A DNA stretch of 64,000 nucleotides, from the NCBI RefSeq assembly GCF_021347895.1, contig NC_067121.1, positions 29,685,974 to 29,749,973 on the forward strand, given 5' to 3'. Shown piece by piece: positions 26,501 to 36,649 of the stretch (the stretch's first letter is position 1; every line of letters begins with the position of its first letter). The stretch is from Acanthochromis polyacanthus. Taxonomy: Eukaryota; Chordata; Actinopteri; Pomacentridae. The notes under the pieces were generated by a model. It worked only from the letters and a program-made list of their open reading frames with translations. It was not told the DNA's origin and made no database searches. A program made the translations under genes and the position numbers.

Positions 26501-29500
26501 TTTTATTTTTTTTTTACTTGGTTTGTGAAATGAAACCTTATACGTGCAGTTACTTTGAGAAATATTTGTTAAATCTTAAACTGTGTGTTAAGATATCTTA
26601 TTTCTACAATGGAGACAAATAAATGAAATGGTGATGTAATGTTTTGCTGAAAATAACCCTATCCCCTCAAGCATCTTCTCTAAAGCTACCAAATCTTAGA
26701 AAAGTGAGACTGTGATGCAGTATCTTGTGAGCAGTCCAGGCAGCTGCACCCCTCATTGACTTCTAGTCTTTGCATCTGATGAGTCATAATTACTGATGTC
26801 CTGCGAGCCCCTCACCCTTACTTCATCCATTTAAAGCCCCGAAGCCATTTTCCTAATCAGTGGTAGAGAGTCTGGCTTCTGGTTGACTTCTGTGTTTTAT
26901 GTCAGTGTTACAGAGGATAATATCACTTTGATGTGGGGTTGGTGAGTTTCATTTGGCTTCTCCCAGCAGAGGTGCCGTCCTGTGTCAGTTTTTGTACCTG
27001 ACAGTCATAAAATGAGCTAATTTAATTTAAAAAAAAAAAAGTCCATGATTAATGCTAAAAATGTACGTTTTCCCTTCAGAGGGGTATGGAGGGTTTTTGG
27101 AAGTCAGTGGCTCACTATGTGCCTCGGGAGGCGACCGAGATGAGAATCCTCAACCCCTACTTCATCCAGGAGGCTGCCTTCCAGTTCATCGGCCTGCCTT
27201 TCAACAATGGCGTAATGGGCAGAGGGGTAAGAACCACACACACACATTCACAATGAAATGATTGAACAGATTTACAGCATTACAGGAACTTTGTGTACTT
27301 TTTCCTGTGTCACATTCCATTTGATGCATGTGGCAGAAGTTTTGTCCAAAGGGGCTTACAGTGAGTGTGTTACATATTAGAATAGTGGTGTAACACCAGC
27401 TGATAAAAATGGACCGACTTCCATTTTAGTGACAAGTTTGTGCTTATTTGCTGGAGTTCTGTGCACAGGGAGGCATCGGGTGAATCTCAGCACCAGCCCT
27501 GAATCGTTTTGTGTGTGTCTGAAATGAGAAACATCATTCCAGATCCACTACTCTGTGCTCTGCTTGCACCATAACAAGTGAATAAAAATATACAAATGTT
27601 GCATAATCAGCTGTTTCTGGAGTCATTTAAGGACTTTTTCCTTATTTTATGAGTAATATTCTTCACTCATGTAACGGTGGCTCTGATTATGAGGACAGCT
27701 GCATTTAACTAATTAATTGAAATTGATTGATTGAAATGTTTATTTCGAATAAAACAAATAAAAAACAATTCAGAAATTAAACTGATTACAAAACATATTA
27801 TTCGAAAAGGAGTAGGTTGAAGTAAGAAATGCTCTTCTTGTCAGTGTAGATGCTCTTCAACTCTATAGTATCTTAGTATATTTAGACCTAAATCTTTGGT
27901 TCGTCAGTTTTAGTGCAGCACAGCGGCCTTGAAAATACAAAGAGGGATGTTGAAAGCACGTTAGTAGTAAATGCTGAACAATCTCTCATGTTGACATTGC
28001 TCAAATGTTGAATAGCTGCTGCAACCCTGATCCACTCTGTATTCTACAGTACTGTATTATTTTTTTATTTGATTTTTAGAAGTTGATTTATGTACTTTTT
28101 CAGGAATTATGTTTGTCTAAATGTGAGGCTGCTGTTTCAGGTCTTTACCAGAAAGCAGAGAGCATTTTGTTTGAGAAATAAAGTGAGGAAATTTTCTAAA
28201 TGTTGGCCACCAAACAAGAGTACAAAGCAGAAAAATTACAAACTAAACATCCCAGAGCATTTGAAATTAAATACTGGTGTGCATGTGGAGGTAGTTGTGT
28301 GTGCACACACTGCTTGTGTGTGCTGGTGGTAAGTAGAGGGGGAATATTGTTGGAGAATTGGCGGGGACATGTGAGTGTATCACCCTAACTCTACCCTGTG
28401 GGGCCACCAGAACACCCCTGCATGAACTCCACTCGGCAACATGTGTTGAACATGTGGGCATCTGGCTGTGTGTATGAGAGAGAGAGTGCGTTGTGATTTG
28501 TGCGCACACATTTGTGTTTGTGTCTGGGTGTTTGCAGTTCTGTCTCGTGCAACACAGGCTGCAGAGTTGTATGATTTGGCACATTCTTTTCCAAGAACAC
28601 GTCGCTGTTTCTCTTCTGACCGTCGAAGTGAATGTTTATGTACATGGAAATTAATGAGGAGGTCTATTTGTTACGCCGGTGTTTATGTTGAGTGTGTGTG
28701 GGTGCATTTGTGTAAAATAATCTGTATTAGAACACGCAGTAGGGGGTTGACCAGCTGCTGGTTCAGCTCCACCTTCCCTGAGGTCTGCAAATCAGGGTAA
28801 TGATTTAAGTGGGGCCTACCTCCACTCTTTCTTCTGCACTCGCATGTTTTCCAACTCACAAACTGCAACACCCACACAGACAATTACACAATCACACATA
28901 CACAGCCCTGTACCCCCCTGATCTGTGGCAGCCCTGGGCGGTTAGGAAGCACAGTTCAACCCTGTAGATCACTGTGTCGTAGCAGGGGTCGTGTCTTAAA
29001 GGTAATAGTTAATCACCAAGTGCTCAAAGTCAGTTAGCAGCAGCGAAGCAGAACAAAGACAGGAGTACAAAGGAGGGAGGAAAGCAGATACATGAGTGGC
29101 AGAGGACATCTGCATCTGAAGCAAGTCAGAGACCATGATCAGTTCATGATACTCATACTGCATGTTTTTAGTCGTCCCTGATGTGTGTTATATTTTTATC
29201 ATCCAGTGTAAATGTGCATCTGTAGCTGCGTCTCTGTTTTTGCTGCAGAACATTCCAACTTTGGGAACAGTTGCTATAACGATGGCACTGCACAACTGTG
29301 ACGAAGTCTCGGTGGCTGGTTTTGGCTACGACATGAACACGCCCACCGCACCTCTGCACTACTACGAGACTGTCAAGATGTCCGCCATTAAAGAGGTGAG
29401 CGGTTCGACATCAGCACTTATTTCACTACAAAGTTATCTAAAGGTTGCCACGGACTGCAGCACAACATTGTCTAATCGCTACCAAGAACAATATATTCTG

Positions 29501-32500
29501 GCTTCTACAGACCCGCTGTGGCCACAGAGGAATAACTGAGGAAACGAATAGCTGTAGTCTTTGATTAGACAGGACCACCAATCCTGTGAAAGAGGGCGAG
29601 GAGGGATTTGAACTGGCCTACAGCCAAAGTACATTCACTACAAAGCATTCACTATTTGGACTAATGGTAATATTAGTCCAAGAGTTCTGCTAGGGTTAAA
29701 CCTCTCATAGCTTTTCTTTCTTTAAGACCAAAAATGGCACTTTAGAGCTTGATGAACATTGTGGCAAAGATGTTTGGAGGTGTGTTAATTGGATCTGTCA
29801 TTGGATCAGCTCCTTGTATGCTGCTCAGTAGTGGTTATTGAAATATGAGAGTTTGAGGGCATGCTCTTTGTTCCTGTCAGATCTGTGAAAGTGGGAAGAA
29901 AAATGTTGCGCATTCTAGATGCCATTAAATGCATTTTCACTGTTACAATTGTACCATCAGTAAAGATATGCTTGTTTGGCTTCATGTAATTCCAGAATGG
30001 AGTCACGGGAGTGCTATTGAAATGATTTTTTTTTTTAAATCTGCGAAAGGAAAAAGAAAATAGATGTGGAGATCTAAATAGGAATTAACAAAATAATATC
30101 CATCCATTTTCTATACGTGGGTTAATCCTCATTAGGGTTGTGGGAGGGCTGGAGTCTATCCAAGCTGACTTAATGTGAAGGCAGGGGAAACTCTGGACAG
30201 GTCACCAGTCTATGACAGGGCTACATATAGAGACAAATAAACACTCCTACTCTCACATTCACACCTACGGACAATTTAGAGTCACCAGTTAACCTCAGCA
30301 TGTCTTTGGACTGTGGGAGGAAGCCGGAGTACCCGGAGAAAACCCACGCATGCACAGGGAGAACATGCAAACTCCATGCAGAAAGATCCCAGGCCCAGGC
30401 TGGGATGCAAACCAGACATCTTCTAGCTGCAAGGCGACAGTGCTAACCACCTATCTACTGTGCAGCCCCACAAAATAATACAAAGTAGATAAAAATGAGG
30501 AAAAGTTAATAGAAGACTAAAATGTGTGGGTATGTAAATACAAATAAAAAATCTGAAAAAGTAATTATACATATTTTAAAAACAAAAACATCAACTTTAA
30601 TTAGTAATTCTTTGTAGATGGAAGCCGTGCTGGTCTTCCATCAGTTACTGCAGCAACGTGTCGTTTGAACGATCATTTTCTAAACGCCCTCATGACCGAT
30701 CTCTCTCTGCTCCATCAGTCAAGTCTTCCTCTTGGTGTTTACACTGAAACCCTGTGGAATCAGAGATGTCACCCATGTGCTGACGCATGTAAACCGTGAG
30801 CTCAGTATGATGATAACCTTTGTCTAAACTCCCAGTGAACCTTTGGCATTAATTATCATCATCTTCCTCAACAGTGTCATCATCAGCCACACATGGCTAA
30901 TTAATGGGAATAGCTTTGTCTTTTTTTGTTTGGAACACTTAACCATTGCCAGTCCCTGAGGTTATTTCATTTTCTGTAACCCCGCTCAAATGAAGCCATC
31001 ATGTATTCTTCCACTGCTAAAAACACTTGTTTCCTATGTGGATGGATGCTAGAAACCTGCATGGAAACTGTGTAGCCACTCTAACTATACAAACATCGAT
31101 AATAAAATGCCAGGCCGGTTTAGACAGTCTGATGCTACCGAGCTCACCTGTTGTGCTGTATAAGACATTTGTTTGGAACTTGTTGATTGTGTTTGGCTTG
31201 ATTTAATGGTCGCCACTTTGCTCTCAACAAAACGGCTAATAGAGATGTGAAATCTTAGACTCATGTTTCAAAGGTAGCTGGAGACATACACCCCCTGTCA
31301 AAAGTTTTAGGACACTGTCTCATTCAAATAAAGTAGAACCTGTCCTACAACTTTTGACAGGGGGTGTATTTCATCATATGGATGTGATCAGGGCAGGACT
31401 CTGATCATACATGTAAAGTTTCAGGTAGATTGGAGCATGTTCAGGGCATTTACACAGCATTTGAAATTTCATGGCGAAGGATCAAAATTCCAGAGGCCGC
31501 CACGGACACATCCTTTGACTTTGGAAAAAGATTTTAATGACTTTGGATCATTAAGGCCTCCTGTATGTACTGGCTGAATTTGAGGTGAATTGGAGTTTCC
31601 CCCTAGGAGGAGTTCGCTCTAGAAAAAAAATGAAAAATGGGCAAAATCTGACATTCAATGCAAAATAGCTCACTTCCTGTTGGGTTTGGAATGTGGCTGT
31701 CACTGACTTATTTGTTCAGCCTGATGTGCTGCATATGTGTACCAAATTTGGTAGATACACCCCCTGTCAAAAGTTGTAGGACAGGCTCTGTTTTATTTGA
31801 ATGAGAAAGTGTCCTAAACCTTTTGACAGGGGGTGTAATTCCAAATTGATGCTAATGATAATTGTGTTTACTCAGTGTGTAAATAGCTCGCTGTTTGGTA
31901 ACAAGTTAGTCATATGAGTTTAAAAGGTGATGTCCACAGACTGTAAATAAAAGATGGACGTAGCCTCTGAGTCTGGAAAATGAAGCCAATGCAGAAATGA
32001 TTTAAACCTGCATTTTTTCTAAGAGCCAGCAGGAGACTAGTCTGGCTATAAAATGAAGTCTTGTCTATACGAAAACCACCTTATTTTTTATGGTCACAGT
32101 CACTACTTTCAAATTGCCTTTAATACACGATGTTCATTTTGTAAATCGTGGTCCCATTTAAAGGACAATAAAGACAATAAAGCAGAGTATGCTGTAGGGT
32201 GGGGCTACTCCAGATTGTGATTGACAGATCGCTACCTTTAAAGCATGCATAGAGTCCTTGTTTTCTCTGTCAGAGCCATCTATCGGTCACTATATCTGGC
32301 TTCAAAAGACCAATATGGTGGCAGCCGAATGCCGAACGTGACTTAAAGCGTAACGCAATCTTGGATTTGACTTCATGAAAGTGCTACCTGTCTGTGCTCA
32401 TTCCAGTCAAAACATTTTGCTTTTCCTGTCTAGACAAATAAATTCTTTTCATTTTAAACTTCTTTGAAAGCCATAAACTACCCGGTGTTTCCTTCTCATT

Positions 32501-33707
32501 GCGGTGAGGGCATGTCTTGTGTTTGATGTTAGCTTATTTGAACAAGTTACCAAACCAAAGAGCCACCTGGGGCAAAAAGCACTGCTAATATGCACTTATC
32601 AGTCACAATATTTACGCTCCTGACTAGCAAACACTGAGCATCCTGTGATAAAGCAGTGTTCTGCTGTGCAGGCATATCCTCCAATGACACATTCTGACAG
32701 CAGCAGCTTTTCCGATGCTCCTGCAGCATCCCAAAAAAGGAGGAGCTCGAGGACCATGACTAAGAGCCCAAGGTGCTTGACATGGCTTCAGAACTACTCA
32801 AAACCCTATTTGGTAGAGCATCAGGGATCTTAGACACTAAAGGACAGCCCTCAGAGCTTCTGTGTCCAAGTCTCTGCTTACTGAACAGCTTAGGACCTTG
32901 CTTTTAAATGCAAATGGTAAACAGTGCCGGTCTTTATTTCTGAACACTGCAGCTATCAAAATACTTTGAGTTTATAAAGTTGTGTTCACCGGCACTCAGG
33001 TGTTTGCTTTGTGTCTTCGTGCCCTTGTTCCCTCAGCTGTCAGACTGTTTCCCAGAACCTCTTCTCTTAGAAGATTCAAGGCTAAAGAAGCAGAAACTTC
33101 TAATAAATTTTTGGCATGATTTCAAAGAGAGAGGAGTGATTTTAGTTCCTATGTGGATTTCCATTAAAACTGTAGCTTATTGTTCCTTGAGATCGTTGTT
33201 ACTCATCACGTGGTAGGAGGTTTGACCCAGACAGGTTTAGAGTCTACTGTAGCTCTCCTCTTGTTTCTTCTCCTGTTCCCTCCTGTACGTTCCTTCCTTC
33301 ACCCTATGCCTCCTTTATTTGCTCTTTGGCTGTTCCTTCGTCTCTTTATCCCAAAGCGCCACACAGGAACCGCCGGCTCTGGTTACATGTCGGGCTGCTG
33401 GGCTGATTTCTCATAGCACAGCAGGGAGGAAAACTGAGCCAGTGTGACTCGACACATATATTTGCACACTTGAACGGTCATATTTACAGATGCTGGGAAT
33501 ATGGCAATCCTACGGTACTTGGATGTAGCGATGTTCATGGGAAAGGTGCTGTTATATGTGGGCCATCTGTGATGCTGCATGACTCTGAATTTGTTGTGTC
33601 CTCTGATTCTTTCGCAGTCTTGGACACACAACATATCCAAGGAGAAGGAGTTCCTCCGCAAGCTGGTGAAGGCCAACGTCATCACAGACCTGACCAACGG
33701 TATCTGA
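956..33707 (+). CDS. st3gal3: ST3 beta-galactoside alpha-2,3-sialyltransferase 3, partial gene (nine 3' coding exons)
   Basis: Golgi type II glycosyltransferase that moves sialic acid from CMP-Neu5Ac to the 3-position of terminal galactose, mainly on Gal-beta-1,3/1,4-GlcNAc. Joining exons 956-998, 2317-2409, 6438-6532, 13052-13115, 13218-13313, 14933-15119, 27080-27226, 29249-29395 and 33618-33707 keeps one frame across every junction and gives 319 residues (numbered here from the first whole codon). Seen: stem with a sequon (NLS, 24-26); sialyl motif L around [20 protein letters not shown] (104-123); motif S in [10 protein letters not shown] plus the next exon, with Cys258; motif III HYYE (278-281); motif VS His294 and Glu299. 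Cys104 and Cys258 are the expected L-S disulfide partners (family knowledge). The human protein is about 375 residues, so roughly 55 N-terminal residues, including the membrane anchor, lie before the window. The closest match from memory is ST3GAL3, not ST3GAL4, ST3GAL5 or ST3GAL6. Nothing suggests decay. Teleosts may carry two copies (a/b), which cannot be told apart here. Confidence 0.95.
999..2316 (+). other. st3gal3 intron
   Basis: GT..AG intron of about 1.3 kb. The short open frames in it lack codon bias or recognisable homology. Nothing else was seen. Confidence 0.8.
2317..2409 (+). CDS. st3gal3: st3gal3 exon (stem to start of catalytic domain)
   Basis: Acceptor gtacag, donor gtgaga. 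It encodes [20 protein letters not shown] and on to ...MMTIYP, ending in AA of a split Lys codon. It holds a likely N-glycosylation sequon (NLS) and the conserved CKPGYA motif seen in ST3GAL3. Reading straight through the donor meets an immediate TGA, so the exon end is certain. Confidence 0.93.
   Translation, partial: PTGVGIQVWQPQRRRVQARICSSQDDDHLS
2410..6437 (+). other. st3gal3 intron
   Basis: GT..AG intron of about 4 kb. The stretch 2540-2970 is open in two frames but resembles no known protein and has no plausible splice partners. Nothing else was supported. Confidence 0.75.
6438..6532 (+). CDS. st3gal3: st3gal3 exon ([10 protein letters not shown])
   Basis: Acceptor tttccag, donor gtaaga. 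It completes the Lys codon and encodes [20 protein letters not shown] followed by [11 protein letters not shown]. The xKPAPMFLD and PPFG motifs are diagnostic of ST3GAL3-type enzymes. It ends with one base of a Glu codon. Confidence 0.95.
6533..13051 (+). other. st3gal3 intron with one mobile element
   Basis: About 6.5 kb, AT-rich. It holds the 554-bp inverted-repeat element at 10168-10721, listed separately. No further gene was recognised on either strand. Confidence 0.75.
10168..10721. mobile_element. Non-autonomous DNA transposon (hAT-like), 554 bp
   Basis: Imperfect terminal inverted repeats begin TAGCCTAGCCGCGCTAGAC at the left; the right end, read on the other strand, begins TAGCCTAGACGCGATAGAC. 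The sequence GTAGGAACC is duplicated directly outside both ends (10159-10167 and 10722-10730). An 8-9-bp target duplication fits hAT-type transposases. There is no transposase frame, and the body is richer in CG than the surrounding intron. About 53 bp of the right end (10670-10722) is repeated internally at 10470-10523. The superfamily call is inference; the repeats and target duplication are seen directly. Confidence 0.75.
13052..13115 (+). CDS. st3gal3: st3gal3 exon (before motif L)
   Basis: Acceptor ttcccttgcag. It encodes [20 protein letters not shown] between split Glu and Gly codons. The donor read here is gtaccc, a weak GT site, but it is the only one that keeps phase with the next exon, which lies only 102 bases downstream. 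The sequence is less conserved than its neighbours, as in other family members. Confidence 0.88.
13218..13313 (+). CDS. st3gal3: st3gal3 exon (sialyl motif L, first half)
   Basis: Acceptor gctttccag, donor gtaaga. It encodes [20 protein letters not shown] and [11 protein letters not shown], the core of sialyl motif L that binds CMP-sialic acid. It contains the motif-L cysteine that pairs with motif S, and ends in AG of an Arg codon. The 102-bp intron before it is the shortest in the gene. Confidence 0.96.
13314..14932 (+). other. st3gal3 intron largely filled by a Tc1-like fossil
   Basis: GT..AG intron of 1.6 kb. Most of its centre is a decayed DNA transposon on the minus strand, listed separately. 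Confidence 0.7.
13655..14755 (-). mobile_element. Decayed Tc1/mariner-like DNA transposon
   Basis: Read on the minus strand, the stretch shows broken fragments that resemble Tc1-family transposase C-terminal text: a DPNHISK motif (compare DPKHTxK) and, in another frame, QRSPDL (compare QSPDLNPIE). One 65-codon open frame remains (13959-14156), with stops and frameshifts around it. The outer parts, near 13670 (gtcttgacaccc) and 14685 (gggtgcctacactta), look like worn terminal repeats. Ends are approximate. The element is clearly inactive. Confidence 0.5.
14933..15119 (+). CDS. st3gal3: st3gal3 exon (motif L, second half)
   Basis: Acceptor gtgctggcag, donor gtaagc. It encodes [40 protein letters not shown] and on to ...MVYKENL, ending in phase 0. 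LNxAPVxG..xDVGxKTTxRxTYPEG is the C-terminal half of sialyl motif L. Confidence 0.96.
17506..17567. repeat. Composite (TA)n(TG)n(TA)n(CA)n microsatellite
   Basis: Runs of TA, TG, TA and CA follow one another, so that the TG block is the reverse complement of the CA block with TA in the middle. The whole tract is close to self-complementary. Confidence 0.9.
22748..23494. mobile_element. Non-autonomous inverted-repeat DNA transposon, 747 bp
   Basis: The left end GGCTGTGTCCGAAATGGCAT and the right end are inverted complements over about 29 bases (22748-22776 and 23466-23494). Both ends continue inward with ACTACATACT-type short motifs and CG-rich text (GACGTCA near 23440). AAT flanks both sides and may be a 3-bp target duplication, which would fit PIF/Harbinger-type insertion. 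No transposase frame is present. The family call is tentative; the inverted repeats are certain. Confidence 0.8.
27080..27226 (+). CDS. st3gal3: st3gal3 exon (motif S, first half)
   Basis: Acceptor tttcccttcag, donor gtaaga, phase 0 at both ends. It encodes [20 protein letters not shown] through [13 protein letters not shown] to [25 protein letters not shown] and the GLPFNNG start of sialyl motif S are almost identical to the mammalian enzyme. It follows the longest intron of the gene (about 12 kb). Confidence 0.96.
27227..29248 (+). other. st3gal3 intron
   Basis: GT..AG intron of 2 kb. At 27715-27830 a stretch ending in ATTCGAAAAGGAGTAGG resembles a dispersed fish repeat remembered from other genomes. 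Open frames at 28267-28883 on both strands are GT/CA-rich and not convincing. Confidence 0.65.
29249..29395 (+). CDS. st3gal3: st3gal3 exon (motif S, second half, and motif III)
   Basis: Acceptor tttttgctgcag, donor gtgagc, phase 0 at both ends. It encodes [20 protein letters not shown], then [20 protein letters not shown] and TVKMSAIKE. It holds the acceptor-binding half of motif S with its conserved Cys, and motif III (HYYE). Confidence 0.96.
30099..30469 (-). mobile_element. SINE-type retroposon, complete, with 11-bp target duplication
   Basis: On the minus strand the element starts GGGGCTGCACAG and passes through a tRNA-like head (GTGGTTAGCACTGTCGCC). It then runs through the conserved fish block around CGGGTACTCCGGCTTCCTCC and ends at ATAGAAAATGGATG. 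ACAAAATAATA is repeated perfectly at 30088-30098 and 30470-30480, the mark of target-primed reverse transcription. It matches a very widespread teleost SINE/LINE-tail repeat known from memory; I cannot give a family name with certainty. Confidence 0.85.
31287..31368. mobile_element. 82-bp hairpin MITE, copy 1 (Tc1/mariner-like)
   Basis: Starts TACACCCCCTGTCAAAAGTT and ends with its near-perfect inverted complement ...AACTTTTGACAGGGGGTGTA. The termini are TA, as expected for a Tc1/mariner TA target. The element is almost only inverted repeat and would fold into one long hairpin. Confidence 0.85.
31369..31755. repeat. Dispersed repeat between the two MITEs (possible)
   Basis: Phrases such as aaagtttcaggtagattgga, gagcatgttcagggcattta and aatttgaggtgaattggag resemble a degenerate fish DNA repeat with internal near-duplication. 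The identification is from memory and the boundaries are not defined. Confidence 0.35.
31756..31837. mobile_element. 82-bp hairpin MITE, copy 2, opposite orientation
   Basis: Same length and ends as the copy at 31287. The central part (ATTTGAATGAGA) is the reverse complement of the centre of copy 1, so the two copies are inverted relative to each other, 387 bp apart. They differ at several bases, so they are not a recent duplication. Confidence 0.85.
31935..32345. repeat. Dispersed fish repeat (unnamed)
   Basis: The stretch opening with gtaaataaaagatggacgta and continuing with aatgaagccaatgcagaaat and tgattgacagatcgctacc resembles a repeat seen in many teleost genomes. No terminal repeats or target duplication were found; the call rests on pattern memory. 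Confidence 0.45.
33618..33707 (+). CDS. st3gal3: st3gal3 last coding exon (motif VS and stop)
   Basis: Acceptor gattctttcgcag. It encodes [20 protein letters not shown] then VITDLTNGI and a TGA at 33705-33707. Motif VS is His294..Glu299; the histidine is catalytically important in the family. The C-terminus matches the SSGI-type ending of human ST3GAL3. Confidence 0.95.
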   Translation, partial: SWTHNISKEKEFLRKLVKANVITDLTNGI

Positions 33708-36645
33708 GTTTACACCCACCCACAGTCTCCCTCTGCCGTTTCCACAGGACTGAAAAACAGGAAGCATGGAAATGGTTTTACTTGTGGAGAAAAAAAAACA
33801 TAGAATCCGGGTGGCCTGCACACTGCCGGGGTTTTTATATCAAAGGAGATTATTATATAAGAAAATATAGAACACAGGAGGGTTTCTGTGGAGAGATGCA
33901 CACACATGTGCCTTCTGAACCAAAGACTCCTGCTGATGGAAGCGGGGGGATTGGGCATGGGGAGGACTGGATCTGCCTGGCTCCTGTCTTATGAAAAAAG
34001 ACGGTCGCAGGAAAGCTCCGCCGGCCCCACACTTCAACGTTTACCACTTCAGACCCCTGAGTATCACATGAATGAATAGTAAGAACCGAGGTGACCCGTT
34101 GACCCACAGAAGTCAGGATTTAGCTTGACTTGCTGGTCCACCCAATGAAGGGACAGAAGACAAAGGGATGAAACAGGACTGGAACAAAGTGTGTGGGGAT
34201 GGGTTGAGTATTAGCAATGCCAAACGTACCTCGTAGAGAGGGGAGGTCATCGCCTCTCCTTTTGCTGCCTGAATGTATTCACTTTCCTCAGTGTAAATAT
34301 CAAAGATTTTTACTGTGCTTTTTAACAAGCTGCAGCAGCTCCCCGACCCCCACCTGCCATTGGTCCATTCATCCATGTCATTCTTTCTGTTTAGTTTCTT
34401 TGTATTTTTTTTTTTTTTGGATCTGCTGTCTGTCCCGGGTCTAAAATTAACACCTGCCAAGTCAGATGACATCCATCACCTGCCACACAGACTGGAATTA
34501 CTTTGAAATACTAACACTGGCATGCAGTACAGACGCCCACGGGGCTGCTTGCATCATGTAGGAAGCCAGCAGAAACATAAAAACGAAGCGTTATTGCAGA
34601 CAAATCAATTTAACGTGCTGTGAGTTACTAATCAGAACTCTAAATCTGCTCCGTTTAATAATAACTGTAGCTTTGTGAGATGTTCTATTCTGAAAAGAAC
34701 CGAAAACTGCATCAGCTAATCATATGTTAATTATTCTGATTGGTCTAAATTATTCTTATAGTAAGACTTCGCAGCTCAGGCAGGTGAGCACCAAAGTAAA
34801 ATTGGGGCCCTGCATCTCTCTCTTCACGTCACTCATGTCGTAGTATGTGTTCATCACGTCATCAGCTGTGAGCCTTCAGGCTGCAGCAGCAACAAGCTCT
34901 GGTCCACGATAACACAGACGGTGTGTTCGCCCTTTTCCAGCCTCCTGTTGCTGCAGAGTTTCTTGTTCGTCAGTAAACGGTGAAATCTTGGATTGTAGAA
35001 TATAAATATATATATTTTTGTTTGTCGGTTAATTTTAATTATTTATTTTGTAAGAAAGACCCAATGTTTTGGTCACAGGCGGGCCTGCTTTCTGTTACAA
35101 AGAGAAGTTTGCATTTGTGTTAGAATTTAGAGTTGGCCACCATATGCTTCCTGAGAGACTGCATCGTCTTTTCACTTTGTGCCAGAGGCAGTGTTGTGGC
35201 TGAAACCCTTGATGAATCAGTTTTAAATTGGCTTAATGTGAAATGTCTGCAGCTCTTTGTTTCTGTGCGTGTGCTCTTCTGTTACAATGGACGTACAATA
35301 GGAATTATTTTAAATTTAGACAGTGTATGGGTGATAATGGCCATGTTCAACCTCAAGTTCTTATTCCATGTGCTGATCAGGCCTTTGCACTTTGCAGATG
35401 GAGGATGTGCCACATGCTTTTCAGTATTTTGAGACAAAAGGTGTTTATGTTACACAATCAGACATTTTGCATCTCCCTTTTCTTCCCCCTTTAAAAAAAC
35501 AATATGAGAATGTCAAATCTGTTTGTCATGTTATCATATGAATGCGATAATCAGCTTTATCTTGTGATGGTGCATTTCAAACCCTGCTTTGCCAAAGCAG
35601 GGGTTTTTTTTGATTTTGATTTTTTTTAAATGAGGTTTTTATCTATTTTCTGCTTTTGCTTCTTCTTTAGAAGTGCGTATTTACTGTACATTTTACACTC
35701 ACACACACACACAAGTTTAATTTTATTATTGTCGATCAGTAAGCTGCTGTTTATGCATCGGTTTTGTTGCTCCATTACATGCTCTTGTTCTCGATTAGTT
35801 TCCGTAAACTTTTCTGGGTTCTTGCAGCAACATGTTCCCTCAGAATTGTTCCACTGAATTTGAAGGAGCGGATCACTTTTTGGAAAACTAGCCCCTGCAT
35901 GTGGGACTTTTTAGTTTTGTTTTTTTTTTGTTTTTTTAAGAGAGCAAAGGTACAGGGAACAGCTGACCATTGCACTATCATTAGGCACTGTCAGTGCCTT
36001 ACACCTCATCACCTGGAAACTGTAGCGAGGCATGTGAAGCTGGAAAGTGACGGCAGCTGATCCAGGATGGAGGCTCAGCTCCAGGTCAGGACAGGTTACT
36101 CCTCATTTCTGTGATTTGGGACCAGCCCATTTCACATATGTACTGTATATATATATATATAATATACAGTCTAAGGAGACTTGAAGCCTTTCACTGGTGG
36201 TTTTGCATGTTTTAACCCATAAAATATATACTGATCTTATATAAACGAAACAGATTTTCATATCGTATTCATACGATCCAAATCCAGAAGCTGCTTGGAC
36301 GGTGAAATCTGTGTTTCTGCGGGCTAAAATGCAACAAACTACCAGCTTGGTCTTCAAAGTTTTGAGACTAAAGAGATTATTAATGGGACTGAGCTGGTCT
36401 ATTTTCTTTTTTTCTTAGATTTGATTTTTTTTTTTTCTGAATGCTGGATGAGTTCAGATGGATTGGATCCAAATCGCCTCTTTTAACCTGTTCATAACAA
36501 AGCAGAATGTATTTGCTTTTACCATTCATTTGAAGATTTCATCGTCGGTGGGAAGTTACAGTGATCAAAAGTGTTAATGTTTCTTTTTTATATACAGTTA
36601 TAAATGGCTTTCTGCAACTCAATAAAGAAGTTTGTAATTGATATT
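33708..36645 (+). other. st3gal3: st3gal3 3' untranslated region
   Basis: From the stop codon to just past the first convincing polyadenylation signal, about 2.9 kb. No open frame here resembles a protein. It contains T-rich runs near 34410, 35605, 35920 and 36430, a short AT microsatellite near 36150 and a perfect hairpin at 35582-35602. The end is inferred from the signal; earlier alternative ends are possible. Confidence 0.6.
36621..36626 (+). terminator. st3gal3 polyadenylation signal
   Basis: Canonical AATAAA, followed 18-45 bases later by a GT-rich stretch (atttgtgtgtgcatgttgtt) that fits a cleavage-stimulating downstream element. Confidence 0.7.
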
Positions 36646-36649
36646 TGTG

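Larger units (their letters stand above)
15120..27079 (+). other. st3gal3 intron, about 12 kb
   Basis: The longest intron of the gene. It contains an alternating TG/TA/CA tract at 17506-17567 and a 747-bp inverted-repeat element at 22748-23494. The remaining open frames (for example 25309-25728 and its minus-strand partner) show no recognisable protein and are probably chance. Confidence 0.75.
29396..33617 (+). other. st3gal3 intron rich in mobile elements
   Basis: About 4.2 kb with one SINE, two hairpin MITEs and one further dispersed repeat, listed separately. No extra exon was recognised. Confidence 0.75.

Noticed and set aside
33470..33994. 174-codon open frame across the last st3gal3 exon
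   Set aside because: It overlaps the true exon in another frame and runs into the 3'UTR; the conserved HNISKEKEF frame with stop at 33707 is correct.
35582..35612. Hairpin plus T run resembling a bacterial intrinsic terminator
   Set aside because: The surrounding sequence is a vertebrate 3'UTR; bacterial termination does not apply. It is kept only as an RNA-structure lead.
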